From Bacteroidales bacterium (GTDB lineage Bacteria; Bacteroidota; Bacteroidia; Bacteroidales; UBA932): a stretch of DNA of 64,000 nt. Numbering within the stretch: position 1 is the first letter of the stretch; every line of letters begins with the position of its first letter. Positions 18,101 to 26,108 of this stretch are shown here, in pieces. The stretch spans positions 62,001 to 126,000 of the forward strand of contig JAFRXI010000071.1 in assembly GCA_017437755.1 (NCBI GenBank). The letters run 5' to 3'. A program made the translations under genes and the position numbers. The notes under the pieces are model-generated. The model saw only the letters and a program-made list of their open reading frames with translations, was not told where the DNA came from and did not search any database.

Positions 18101-19062
18101 TCGTGCGTTACAGCCACTCCGGCGGCGGCTTCGGAATAGGCCTTCCGCTTGCCCGCAACCTGGCTCAGATGCACTCCGGTTCGCTGGTGCTTCTGGATTC
18201 GGATCAAACTTGCTTTGCACTTACTTTACCGCTTTCGGGTGCTCCGGAAAAAGGCCGTGATGAGGAAGGGAACATGGAAGGCCCTGAAGACAAACCGGTC
18301 CTGCTGGTAGTGGATGACAACGGAGACCTGCGAAATTTCCTCTCCCGCAAGCTCTCAGACAATTATTCCGTCCTTGCTGCGGGAGCTGCTGAAGAAGCCC
18401 TAAGAATTCTCCATGTCAAGAATATCGACCTGATGATTACCGATATTTCGATGTCCGGAATGAACGGACTTGAATTGTGCTCCACCATTCGCTCAGACAT
18501 TGAAATATCGCATCTCCCCATCATAGTCCTGTCCGCACGTACCAGTGTGGAATCCAAGATTCAGGCGATGGAAAGCGGAGCAGACCTGTATGTGGAAAAG
18601 CCTTTCAACATGGATTTCCTGCGCGTGAGCATAGGTAATATCCTGGACCGCCGCTCGCTCATGAAGAAAGCTCTGACCGGCGGATCTGTCCATACCGACA
18701 TTAAACTGTTTGGCCTGCCAAGCCGCGACAGCGAGTTCTTCCGTCGCTTTGACCAGTTGATAGCTGACAATATATCTTCCACGGAACTGTCCAATGATTT
18801 CCTTGCTTCAAACCTGGCAGTTAGTGAAGCAACACTGCTTCGCAAGATACGCAAACTACTGGATACCACACCTGTGGATTACATACGCACCAAGAGGTTG
18901 AACATAGCTGCTGCCCGCCTGAAGTCTGGAGGTGTAAACATTTCAGAAATAGCTTATGACCTTGGATTCAACACCCCGTCATATTTCTCAAAATGCTTCA
19001 AGGACCATTTTGGCTGCTCGCCGAGCGAATACACCCAGTCGCCGTCGCAACCAATCTCTTGA
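15166..19062 (+). CDS. Hybrid two-component system sensor/regulator (HTCS)
   Basis: This 1298-residue one-protein signalling system sits in the inner membrane. After a signal peptide (MMKALTILCVFLAACQIMTA), residues about 25-755 hold two-propeller reg_prop repeats (GYIWIGTVNGVNRYDG and many similar) and a Y_Y_Y domain (GNVILYNIPSGTYTLKI) that bind glycan in the periplasm. One helix near 762-785 crosses the membrane. The kinase has phosphoacceptor His818 (SHVVHEIKTPL), N-box NKILNNLLLNAVKYA and G-box GGGFGIGLPLARN. The receiver has VVDDN and Asp1093 in MITDISM. The C-terminal AraC domain ends in IAYDLGFNTPSYFSKCFKDHFG. It should activate the PUL that begins at 19.1 kb. No residue known to be essential is missing. 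Confidence 0.96.
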   Translation: MMKALTILCVFLAACQIMTAGRQFTHINSSGDQLSSDCIKALCQDSRGYIWIGTVNGVNRYDGTRIRTYSPEELGLKSNFITCIEEDLAGNVWVATSYGVSRYDFKRDCFFPLTTTDENGEGIVNMVNTMVCDPRGLMWFSVNKQGVFSYDTSSEKLRKHNLSFRRFAFAGDGRIWCGSYYSGLYITDPEVTTMESFSRFSDYFNGDQIQMLRFSSRDPSLLYVASLNKGLSIVNTLDYTVSHLCTLPKDANLNSAIMEDESRWWIATSDGVYCYNFSTGDLESIIHDDDKFSLSGNNTFSIMVDREGGLWVGTKDGGVDYSGTTHPLFTRVYETTDRTPLEKYLVGGFTETPDGTIWVATEQGGLLKYDKDTLMQVKSTDLPKNICSLAADGYNLWIGSLSGLFKMNALTGSVKAYGPLPTFDKLKDPRIYNVIKTSSGDIYATHTRGIVKYDPRSDSFRPVNSTRALFYTDIKESGTGTLYLSSFYDGVFEMDPASDRIIGSWDTDKGLGDIRVSSIFIDDTHDVWAIGFSSGFARLDREKNRFVGVNRSTHVSLSSDIFYSCVEDSHGRMWLTSDKGLVLYNPLTSEPTVYHVSDGILDEKFTRGVFRSPSSGKLYFGSDNGFIIVTPDWGEFAIETPQLAITEMRVGSSRILPSSHSIIDSNIDICRKVLLKPDQNSFAFSFASPGQYSRAPKFSQYQLEGYSDVWYTIPPDGNVILYNIPSGTYTLKIRTRSDSGEWAESHKPLTVVVGKRFFESLPGLIIIILCILLIIVAAILVFMRITEHHRQVSEAEYRKKKEEEMFYEKMNFFSHVVHEIKTPLTLIHTPLSEVLDKPDLPDDILYDLKVVSQNTEYLSDLVNELLEFVRVEKKGYTLTPIPINISERLGSLLFNYSDTIREKGINVDFDGASTPIWVSADSSALNKILNNLLLNAVKYAEKSISISISKGTDMTMTLLIANDGHTIPAAERDNIFKPFVRYSHSGGGFGIGLPLARNLAQMHSGSLVLLDSDQTCFALTLPLSGAPEKGRDEEGNMEGPEDKPVLLVVDDNGDLRNFLSRKLSDNYSVLAAGAAEEALRILHVKNIDLMITDISMSGMNGLELCSTIRSDIEISHLPIIVLSARTSVESKIQAMESGADLYVEKPFNMDFLRVSIGNILDRRSLMKKALTGGSVHTDIKLFGLPSRDSEFFRRFDQLIADNISSTELSNDFLASNLAVSEATLLRKIRKLLDTTPVDYIRTKRLNIAAARLKSGGVNISEIAYDLGFNTPSYFSKCFKDHFGCSPSEYTQSPSQPIS

Positions 19063-19104
19063 CGAATGCAAGAAAAATGAAAGCAATTGAGGATTTTGTG
19101 TAAA

Positions 19105-19126
19105 CCCCGCTCAAGAGAGCGGGGTA
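19105..19126 (+). terminator. Perfect hairpin after HTCS (terminator or operator)
   Basis: Nine-base arms (ACCCCGCTC, 19105-19113, and its complement 19118-19126) enclose AAGA. It lies 42 bases after the HTCS stop and looks like a terminator, but AAATTTG rather than a T-tract follows. The last base is the first base of a TAAATTTG promoter box, so it could instead be a regulator site for the PUL promoter. Confidence 0.6.
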
Positions 19127-19133
19127 AATTTGT
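19126..19133 (+). promoter_or_regulatory. Probable -7 box of the PUL operon
   Basis: TAAATTTG fits TAnnTTTG and lies 31 bases before the start of the 55-aa peptide gene. A TTTG at 19096-19099 is 26 bases away, longer than the usual 19-20, with the hairpin filling the gap. This promoter would be a natural target of the adjacent HTCS. Confidence 0.5.
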
Positions 19134-19164
19134 GCATTGGAATAAAATATCATTATTATAAGCC

Positions 19165-19332
19165 ATGACCAGAAAAAAGACAATCAGCAGGGACGGAAAG
19201 ACACCTTACCTGAATCCTGGCCTGTCATGTTTCAATATGGACATGCAGGAGAACTTCTGCTTCTCAACAAACACTTCTTCCATTCCGTCACTTGAGGAAT
19301 CGGAGGAAGATGAATTCAACTGGATTCCATAG
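19165..19332 (+). CDS. Small 55-residue peptide, first gene of the PUL
   Basis: An ATG opens a 55-codon frame that ends at TAG 19330-19332. The peptide starts with basic MTRKKTISRDGK, passes through a Cys/Phe/Met-containing middle (LSCFNMDMQENFCF), and ends acidic and aromatic (EESEEDEFNWIP). It has no signal peptide. Its layout resembles the many short Bacteroidota peptides ending in E/D-rich -NW found before fimbrillin-like lipoprotein genes; their function is unknown. It is placed between the HTCS and the first PUL lipoprotein, 22 bases upstream of the latter. The call rests on position, open frame and composition, with no recognised domain. Confidence 0.55.
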   Translation: MTRKKTISRDGKTPYLNPGLSCFNMDMQENFCFSTNTSSIPSLEESEEDEFNWIP

Positions 19333-19354
19333 CCACTAACGTGAGGACAAGACA

Positions 19355-21055
19355 ATGAAAAGAACATTATTTATCGCCGGCGTATGCCTTGCCGCATTAT
19401 TATCCTGCACCAGGGAGCATATTGAGACCAACGGAGCCCCTGCAACTCTGACGATGATCCAGGCCTTCTGCCCTGATGATCCACTGGTTCGTACCTGTAT
19501 GGGCGAGAAGGATTCCGAAGGAAAGTATCCGGTAACATGGGAATCTTCCGACCGCATAGTCGTCAATGGTTCCCTCGCCTCTTCTATAGACATAAAGGAT
19601 CCAGCCAGCAGTGCAGTCTTCAGTTTCGACTCTATGATTGATGCCCCTTACTGCGCGGTATACCCTTCATCGGCTTATGTCAACGGATCGTACAATTCTT
19701 CAGACAAAACCGTAAAGGTGACAATTCCTGCTACGCAAAACTACGTTGCCGGCTCCTTTGACCCCTCCGCGGGCATTATGATAGGATATGGCACGGAAGA
19801 CGGCTCAGTAACCTTCAAGCATGCTGTGGCCTACATAAAAATGACTGTGAGTGGAGGTTCAACCAGTTCCAATATCCGTTCCATACTTATCTGGAGCGAG
19901 GACCATAGCCAGATCAGTGGAGAGTTTACCGCCAAATGCGACGATGACAATCCAATTATTTACGATAATGAGATTGGCAATACTTCCATCACACTGGACT
20001 GCGGGACATCAGGGGTCCCACAAGGCACACCTGTTATTATCGCCCTTCCAGCAAGGAATTATCCCAGCGGCATTAAGATGAAGATTACCGACATTGACGG
20101 CAATTATCAGGAGGTTACTTCATGGGCTAACCAGTGGGGAGCGAGCAACGACAACAAGCCCATGAACCTTTCGGCGGGGAAAGTCTATCCCACAACTGTC
20201 CCCTATACCGCCACCGCACTTGTCCCCGTATCGTTCCCTGTATATTTCCCAATCGGATACTCCTCGGATAATATTGACATGTCAACATTTAAATCAACCG
20301 GAATCGGTTATTGCAACAGCGCCAACCAAACACTCTGGCGCGGAACGAGCGGGAATGCAGCAGATGGAATCCATATTGACCAGATAAACCCTGCAAAAGG
20401 CGTATTCATCAGCTTGCAGCAAGAACAAGCACGCGCCAAATGGCACTGGATTAATTCGGTGGAGCATTATCGTCCTTCCGGAAAGACATACCGCCCTTTC
20501 CTTGAGTTTACCGGAGGAGGAAGCGGCTCAACCACTTTGATCAGCGGCCTTGGAGTCAAGGGAATCTGGACAGGCGACTACTTCGAGTTCGACCTTCCGG
20601 TCAGAAACTTCGAAGCAGGGACAAAATTACAGTTCACTTTTGCCATTTGTAATAAGAACGCTCCAGTTTTCTGGAAGGTAGACTACCTTGACGGAGATAC
20701 TTGGAAAACCACTGCCGCTCCCGGCTGCACCGCTCCGGACGGAGAAACCACAGCCACTGCTACCTGGGCTATACCTTACAACTACTCCCCTAAACTCAGC
20801 ACCACCATGACCTTTACCAATGCGGTTGATCTCGGTCATCTGTATATAAGGCTGGTATGCGTTGACGGCTCCATCTGTGCTTCTGGATTGGAAACCGTTT
20901 CACAATTATCAAATGCCTATTGCACCACCAAATGTGACGCACCGTTCTACTTCTGCGAAAAGAGTGCAGAACGTAACCCGGGCAAGACCCAGGATGCATG
21001 GGGCAACGGCAATGTCGACCAGTCCCAGAGCATATCATTTACAATCGTTCCTTAA
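19355..21055 (+). CDS. Fimbrillin-like PUL lipoprotein A (putative surface glycan-binding protein)
   Basis: This 566-residue lipoprotein has its lipobox at LLSC (Cys18). Residues about 25-285 look like the fimbrillin/Mfa-like fold used by Bacteroidota surface lipoproteins (ITWESSDRIVVNG-like strand pattern, TVKVTIPATQNYVAG, TFKHAVAYIKMTV). Residues about 290-566 form a second domain (FPVYFPIGYSSDNIDM, KGVFISLQQEQARAKWHW, IWTGDYFEFDLPV, FYFCEKSAERNPGK) nearly repeated in the next gene. Several tryptophans and aromatic residues suit a glycan-binding face. In PULs a gene at this place often encodes a surface glycan-binding protein, so I infer that role. It is upstream of its paralogue by 22 bases. 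Confidence 0.78.
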   Translation: MKRTLFIAGVCLAALLSCTREHIETNGAPATLTMIQAFCPDDPLVRTCMGEKDSEGKYPVTWESSDRIVVNGSLASSIDIKDPASSAVFSFDSMIDAPYCAVYPSSAYVNGSYNSSDKTVKVTIPATQNYVAGSFDPSAGIMIGYGTEDGSVTFKHAVAYIKMTVSGGSTSSNIRSILIWSEDHSQISGEFTAKCDDDNPIIYDNEIGNTSITLDCGTSGVPQGTPVIIALPARNYPSGIKMKITDIDGNYQEVTSWANQWGASNDNKPMNLSAGKVYPTTVPYTATALVPVSFPVYFPIGYSSDNIDMSTFKSTGIGYCNSANQTLWRGTSGNAADGIHIDQINPAKGVFISLQQEQARAKWHWINSVEHYRPSGKTYRPFLEFTGGGSGSTTLISGLGVKGIWTGDYFEFDLPVRNFEAGTKLQFTFAICNKNAPVFWKVDYLDGDTWKTTAAPGCTAPDGETTATATWAIPYNYSPKLSTTMTFTNAVDLGHLYIRLVCVDGSICASGLETVSQLSNAYCTTKCDAPFYFCEKSAERNPGKTQDAWGNGNVDQSQSISFTIVP

Positions 21056-21077
21056 TTAAACCCAATAACGAAAAGAA

Positions 21078-22799
21078 ATGAGAAGGACAGCAATCATTCT
21101 CTCAGTCTTATCCCTGTCCATGTTGTCCGTTTCCTGTAACAAGAACACGGACAACAATCGGGGTTATGATGCAACCGAGTATGAGGTGAACTTCAGTGCC
21201 TCATCCATCGCGGAGATTCCAGAAGGGGCCGTTTTCGGCATCGCAGCCACATGCACAAGGGATGAAGTTGAACGGACCGTAATGTCCGGTAAGCAAATTG
21301 CCGCATTCCGTGCAGTGGAAGCAGGAACAACTACCAGGCTTGTCCCCGACGGTGAAGCAGACAAGGTAATATCAATGAAAGGTGACCATGCCTATTCGTT
21401 CGTGGCAGCATATCCTTTCCCTGATGGAGCCACAAGCCTCACCGACATCCCTGTAAGCGTACCGGCAAACCAGAGTTTCTCAGATGGCATCATGTCATTC
21501 ATGCCCATGATTGCCTCAGGGAATGCTTCCAACGTAGTCCCCACCATCAATCTTGCTTTTAAAAGCGTATTCAGCGTAATAGAATTTGCCATACCATCCG
21601 ACCCTGTTTTCGAAGATGAAGGATCCACTCTGAAAAAAATGGTGTTCCGCACCGGTGACAAGTCTATTCCACTTACCATCAGCGGCAGTATCAATGCCCT
21701 TACAGGGGATTTCACCCCCGGAAGTAACTCCGGAGAGACTGAAATTTGCATCGATTTCGGCAATGAGGGCTGGAGAGTACCGGCCGAAGGGGGAACAGTC
21801 CAGATGCTAGTCGCTCCATTTACAGTACCCGATGGTGGTATGGAACTGGAATTCACGGACATGGACGGGGCTTCCAATGTAATGTCGGTATTCTCATCTG
21901 ATAGTGGCCTTGATGTCAAGTCGGGTGAATCGGTGGCCATACAGGTCAGTCGCATCGACGATGGGATCGTGCCTGTCACATTCCCGGTTTATTTCCCTAT
22001 AGGCTACGCACCTGAAAATATAGATATGGAGACCTTGAAATCCACGGCAGTCGGATATACGAATGCAGCTAACCAACCGTTGTGGAGAGGAACTAACGGC
22101 ACCCCCGGAGACGGCATTTATATCGACGATCTGCACCCCGACAAGGGCGTATTCATTAGCAAACAGCAGGAACAGGCCCGAGCCAAATGGCATTGGGCTA
22201 ATCCGATAGACAGCTACCGGCCAGAGGGGAAAACATACCGTCCCTTCCTGGAGTTTGCCGGAGGCAGTAACAACTCCTCCACCCTCCTAGGCGGACTAGG
22301 CATCAAGGGCGTATGGACGGGCGATTACTTTGAGTTTGATCTACCGGTAAAGAAATTCCGCGCCGGGACGAGGCTGCAATTCACCTTTGCTGTATGTAAC
22401 AAGAACGCTCCCACCTTCTGGGAAGTAACTTACCTTGACGGAGATACTTGGAAAACCACCGCCAATGACGGATGCCTTGCGCCTGACGGTTCAACAACCA
22501 GCAAAGCCACATGGGCCATACCGTATAACTCCTCTCCCAAACTGAGCACTATACTCACATATGAAAAGCCTGTAGCAAGTGGTCATCTCCTGATCCGTCT
22601 TGTCTGCGTTGACGGCAGCATAATTTCCACCGGTTTAGGAACCGTCGGTACTGTAAGTGTCCCTTACGGCAACGGCAAATGCGAGGCGAATTTTTACCTA
22701 TGCGAAAAGAGCGCCGAGCGTAATCCCGGAAAGAGCGAGGACACATGGGGCAATGCCAATATCGACCAAACCAAGTCCATATCATTCACCATTCTTTAA
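21078..22799 (+). CDS. Fimbrillin-like PUL lipoprotein B (paralogue of A)
   Basis: This 573-residue lipoprotein has signal and lipobox LSVSC (Cys20). The N-terminal fimbrillin-like region (residues about 30-290) differs strongly from that of its neighbour. The last about 275 residues (VTFPVYFPIGYAPENIDM onward) match it at roughly two residues in three by eye, including GVFIS.QQEQARAKWHW, GDYFEFDLPV and CEKSAERNPGK. Tandem duplication with divergence of the N-terminal half is the simplest history. The same C-terminal motif appears in the broken gene at 3.9-4.5 kb. It lies 15 bases before susC, as surface glycan-binding proteins often do. Confidence 0.78.
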   Translation: MRRTAIILSVLSLSMLSVSCNKNTDNNRGYDATEYEVNFSASSIAEIPEGAVFGIAATCTRDEVERTVMSGKQIAAFRAVEAGTTTRLVPDGEADKVISMKGDHAYSFVAAYPFPDGATSLTDIPVSVPANQSFSDGIMSFMPMIASGNASNVVPTINLAFKSVFSVIEFAIPSDPVFEDEGSTLKKMVFRTGDKSIPLTISGSINALTGDFTPGSNSGETEICIDFGNEGWRVPAEGGTVQMLVAPFTVPDGGMELEFTDMDGASNVMSVFSSDSGLDVKSGESVAIQVSRIDDGIVPVTFPVYFPIGYAPENIDMETLKSTAVGYTNAANQPLWRGTNGTPGDGIYIDDLHPDKGVFISKQQEQARAKWHWANPIDSYRPEGKTYRPFLEFAGGSNNSSTLLGGLGIKGVWTGDYFEFDLPVKKFRAGTRLQFTFAVCNKNAPTFWEVTYLDGDTWKTTANDGCLAPDGSTTSKATWAIPYNSSPKLSTILTYEKPVASGHLLIRLVCVDGSIISTGLGTVGTVSVPYGNGKCEANFYLCEKSAERNPGKSEDTWGNANIDQTKSISFTIL

Positions 22800-22814
22800 G
22801 AAACAGTCAAGATA

Positions 22815-25800
22815 ATGATACGTACAAAACTAATAGGGACTGTAATCTCGGTTATCCTCCTGATCTCCACCTCATTGGCAATGCATGCCCAGGAGGCCGC
22901 CGTAAGGGGCCGTGTTCTGGATCAGGACAACAATCCCCTTCCCGGAGCCGCAGTTACAGTCAAGGGAACCCACAATGGAGTGACAACCGACCCGGATGGC
23001 AATTATGAAATCAAAGTCCGTCCCGATGCGGTGCTTACCGCCCAGTTTATCGGATATTCAGAACAGGAAATCACGGTAGGAAAACAATCCGTCATCAATT
23101 TTGTCCTTTCATTAGACAACAACTATCTGGAAGAAGTTGTAGTGGTAGGTTACGGTGTCCAGAAGAAGGTCAACATGACTGGTTCTGTATCCACTGTAAA
23201 CTATGAAGAAGCCATGAAGTCCAGGCCCATACAAACCACCCAGCAGGTACTCGCCGGTGCAAGCGCAGGAGTAGTGGTCAACCAGGGCTCCGGAAAACCC
23301 GGACAGGAAGACATCACTGTCCGCATCAGGGGAATCGGCACCTTGAACGACAGTTCGCCGTTGGTAATCGTGGATGGTTTTGAATCCACAATGTCCGCGG
23401 TGAATCCAGATGATATTGCCACCATTTCCATCCTGAAAGATGCCGCCTCCTGCGCCATTTATGGCAACAGAGGCGCAAACGGCGTCATTCTCATCACCAC
23501 CAAAGATGGCGCCAGTAAGGGCAAAAACACCACATCAGTAACCTATAGCGGAATGGTTTCGCTAAATACCCCGGTGGATGTTTACCACGCTATTTCCAAT
23601 TACGCCGACTATATGAGCGTGATGAATGAAGCGGCCGAGAATATCGGACAAGCCGACCTGTTCTCCCAAGCAATGATTGATCTTTGGAGAGAAAAGGAAA
23701 AAGACCCCAACGGCATCTCCGAATCGGGATATCCCAACTATGTAGCCTATCCAAACACCGACTGGTTCCGAGCCATCTGCCGCAATGCTGTTCTCCAGAA
23801 ACATAACGTTACCGCCACAGGTTCCACTGGTCGCAACAGCTACCTTATCTCAGCATCGTATCTGAATAATCCCGGAATCATGGATAAAACCGGGATGCGC
23901 AAATACAAGTTAAGAGCAAACATTTCATCCAAACTGACTGACTGGTTGGAGATAGGCACCAAACTATGGGGATATCTGACTGACAGGGATCTCTGCGACA
24001 TCGACGGGGCATCCGACTACATGACTAGGGGCATTCCCGGAATCTATCCCTACTATGACGGTAAATACGGCTGGATGGAGAACCCGGAGCAGAACACCAA
24101 TTCCAGGAACAACCTCTATTTCATCAACAGGTTTGACGGAGAAGAGAAGCAGCATCACATAAATGCAACGCTTTTCGCCAACATCACCCTACCATTCGGC
24201 ATAAAGTCACGCACGGCCTTCAATTACAGGTATTACAATACCAAACGGCGTTATTGGGGAGATGTTTGCAACGCCTATTCGTTCCGCGTAGGAGACTGGA
24301 CTTATTTCTATAACGATCTGAGTCGCCCTACCCAGACGGCGAAGCACACCGACACCTTCGCCTGGACCCTCCAGAGCGACCTGTTCTGGGCAAAGACCAT
24401 TGCCGGGAAGCACGACATTTCCGCACTGGCGGGCTTCGAGTCAATGTATTACAACACCGGATATACCGAAGCGCAGAAGAAAGGCTGGTCCAACGACCAG
24501 CTTCGGGAACTCAACAACATGATTGACATGAAGGATATCAAGGGTACCGAGGAAGACTATGCCTCGATGTCCTGGTATGGCCGCGTAACATATGCCTATG
24601 ACAAACGCTACCTTTTCGAGGCCAATCTCCGTTACGACGGGTCTTCCCGTTTCGCTCCCGAATCACGCTGGGGCCTGTTCCCATCCTTCTCGGCCGGATG
24701 GAGGATTTCTCAGGAGCCATGGATGAAGGACTCAGGATTCGATAACCTTAAACTACGCGCATCCTGGGGCAAGCTAGGGAACAACGCCATAGACAACTAC
24801 GAATACCAGTCCACCTATACCTCTTCCATTACCTATCCCATGGGAGGAGGCGACATCCTGACATCCGGACTGGTAAGCACCTTGTCGAACTACGCACTCA
24901 CCTGGGAAACCACCACTTCTTACGACCTCGGCCTGGAAATAGCCCTTTTGAAGAACCGGCTAACCCTCGAGGCGGACGGATATTACCGCCTGACCGACGG
25001 TATACTTTACAAGGCGGCCATACCGGCAACGGTCGGTACCAAAAGCGCTCCTTACCAGAACCTTTGCCAAGTCAGCAACAAGGGATTTGAGATTACTCTT
25101 GGATGGAAAGACAGCATAGGCGACTTCCATTACGGTTTTGAAGGGAACTTCACCCGCAACTGGAACCGTGTAGATAAATACAAGGGGCGCCTGGATGCAG
25201 GATGGAAGACTGATGAGTTCGGACACCGATATTATGACACCAATCTTGGTTCCGTCTCCACCGGAACATATAATAGGGTTATGGAAGGGAAGATAATCAA
25301 CGAGTTCTATAATCTTGACATCTATTCCGGTGACGGCAGCCATTTCTATGCAGATGGATCGGTGAATCCCGGAGGAGGCCCCAGGGACGGTATGATAAGG
25401 ACTCCTGAAGACATGGACTGGCTCCAGGCGATGATCGCCGCCGGCAATTCCTTCCTACCTCTCAAGAACATCGGCAAGGACGGCATATGGTATGGTGACA
25501 TGATATATGCCGACCTTAACGGCGACGGCATATATGGAAACGACGATGATTTCCGGTTCATGGGAATATCAAAGACGCCAAAATTCTTCTATGGATTCAA
25601 CATCAACATGGAATGGAAGAACTTTGACTTTTCCGCCCAGTTTGCCGGAGCCGGCGGATACGCCATACATCTGAAGTATACCGCAATAAACAGTTACGGA
25701 GCACGTGCCGACCTTTCACTCCCCTACGAGATTGCTTATGACCACTATTTCTATGATCCCGAGAATCCTTCCGACCCGCGCACGAATACCACGTCAAAGC

Positions 25801-26096
25801 ACGGCCGAATCACGTTGAACAACGGATCTGAGCAAAATGGCGGCGGAGCATACTCAAACTCCACGCACTGGCTCTATCGTGGCGATTATCTCAAAATCAA
25901 GAACATAACGCTGGGTTACAGCCTTCCATACAAGATTGCCGCAAAGGCCCGCATGCAGTCTTTCAGGGTATTTCTGAGCGGTGACAACATATGGACCTTC
26001 ACAAAATACCCTGGGATGGATCCGGAAATCAAAGAAGAGAAGGTATTCTATCCCCTTATGCGCCAGTGGACACTTGGACTTTCCGTCACTTTTTAA
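22815..26096 (+). CDS. SusC-family TonB-dependent transporter of the PUL
   Basis: This 1093-residue protein has a signal peptide (cleavage near LAMHAQ) and a CarboxypepD_reg-like domain (RGRVLDQDNNPLPGAAVTV). A typical TonB-box/plug start follows (YLEEVVVVGYGVQKKVNMTG) with plug motifs IRGIGTLNDSSPLVIVDG and AIYGNRGANGVILITT, then a barrel ending WTLGLSVTF. It transports the oligosaccharide captured by the following SusD. It is in the same operon as the two lipoproteins upstream and SusD 12 bases downstream. It is not a close copy of the SusC at 7-10 kb; the TonB-box region differs. Confidence 0.96.
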   Translation: MIRTKLIGTVISVILLISTSLAMHAQEAAVRGRVLDQDNNPLPGAAVTVKGTHNGVTTDPDGNYEIKVRPDAVLTAQFIGYSEQEITVGKQSVINFVLSLDNNYLEEVVVVGYGVQKKVNMTGSVSTVNYEEAMKSRPIQTTQQVLAGASAGVVVNQGSGKPGQEDITVRIRGIGTLNDSSPLVIVDGFESTMSAVNPDDIATISILKDAASCAIYGNRGANGVILITTKDGASKGKNTTSVTYSGMVSLNTPVDVYHAISNYADYMSVMNEAAENIGQADLFSQAMIDLWREKEKDPNGISESGYPNYVAYPNTDWFRAICRNAVLQKHNVTATGSTGRNSYLISASYLNNPGIMDKTGMRKYKLRANISSKLTDWLEIGTKLWGYLTDRDLCDIDGASDYMTRGIPGIYPYYDGKYGWMENPEQNTNSRNNLYFINRFDGEEKQHHINATLFANITLPFGIKSRTAFNYRYYNTKRRYWGDVCNAYSFRVGDWTYFYNDLSRPTQTAKHTDTFAWTLQSDLFWAKTIAGKHDISALAGFESMYYNTGYTEAQKKGWSNDQLRELNNMIDMKDIKGTEEDYASMSWYGRVTYAYDKRYLFEANLRYDGSSRFAPESRWGLFPSFSAGWRISQEPWMKDSGFDNLKLRASWGKLGNNAIDNYEYQSTYTSSITYPMGGGDILTSGLVSTLSNYALTWETTTSYDLGLEIALLKNRLTLEADGYYRLTDGILYKAAIPATVGTKSAPYQNLCQVSNKGFEITLGWKDSIGDFHYGFEGNFTRNWNRVDKYKGRLDAGWKTDEFGHRYYDTNLGSVSTGTYNRVMEGKIINEFYNLDIYSGDGSHFYADGSVNPGGGPRDGMIRTPEDMDWLQAMIAAGNSFLPLKNIGKDGIWYGDMIYADLNGDGIYGNDDDFRFMGISKTPKFFYGFNINMEWKNFDFSAQFAGAGGYAIHLKYTAINSYGARADLSLPYEIAYDHYFYDPENPSDPRTNTTSKHGRITLNNGSEQNGGGAYSNSTHWLYRGDYLKIKNITLGYSLPYKIAAKARMQSFRVFLSGDNIWTFTKYPGMDPEIKEEKVFYPLMRQWTLGLSVTF

Positions 26097-26108
26097 ACTC
26101 TGCAGGAT

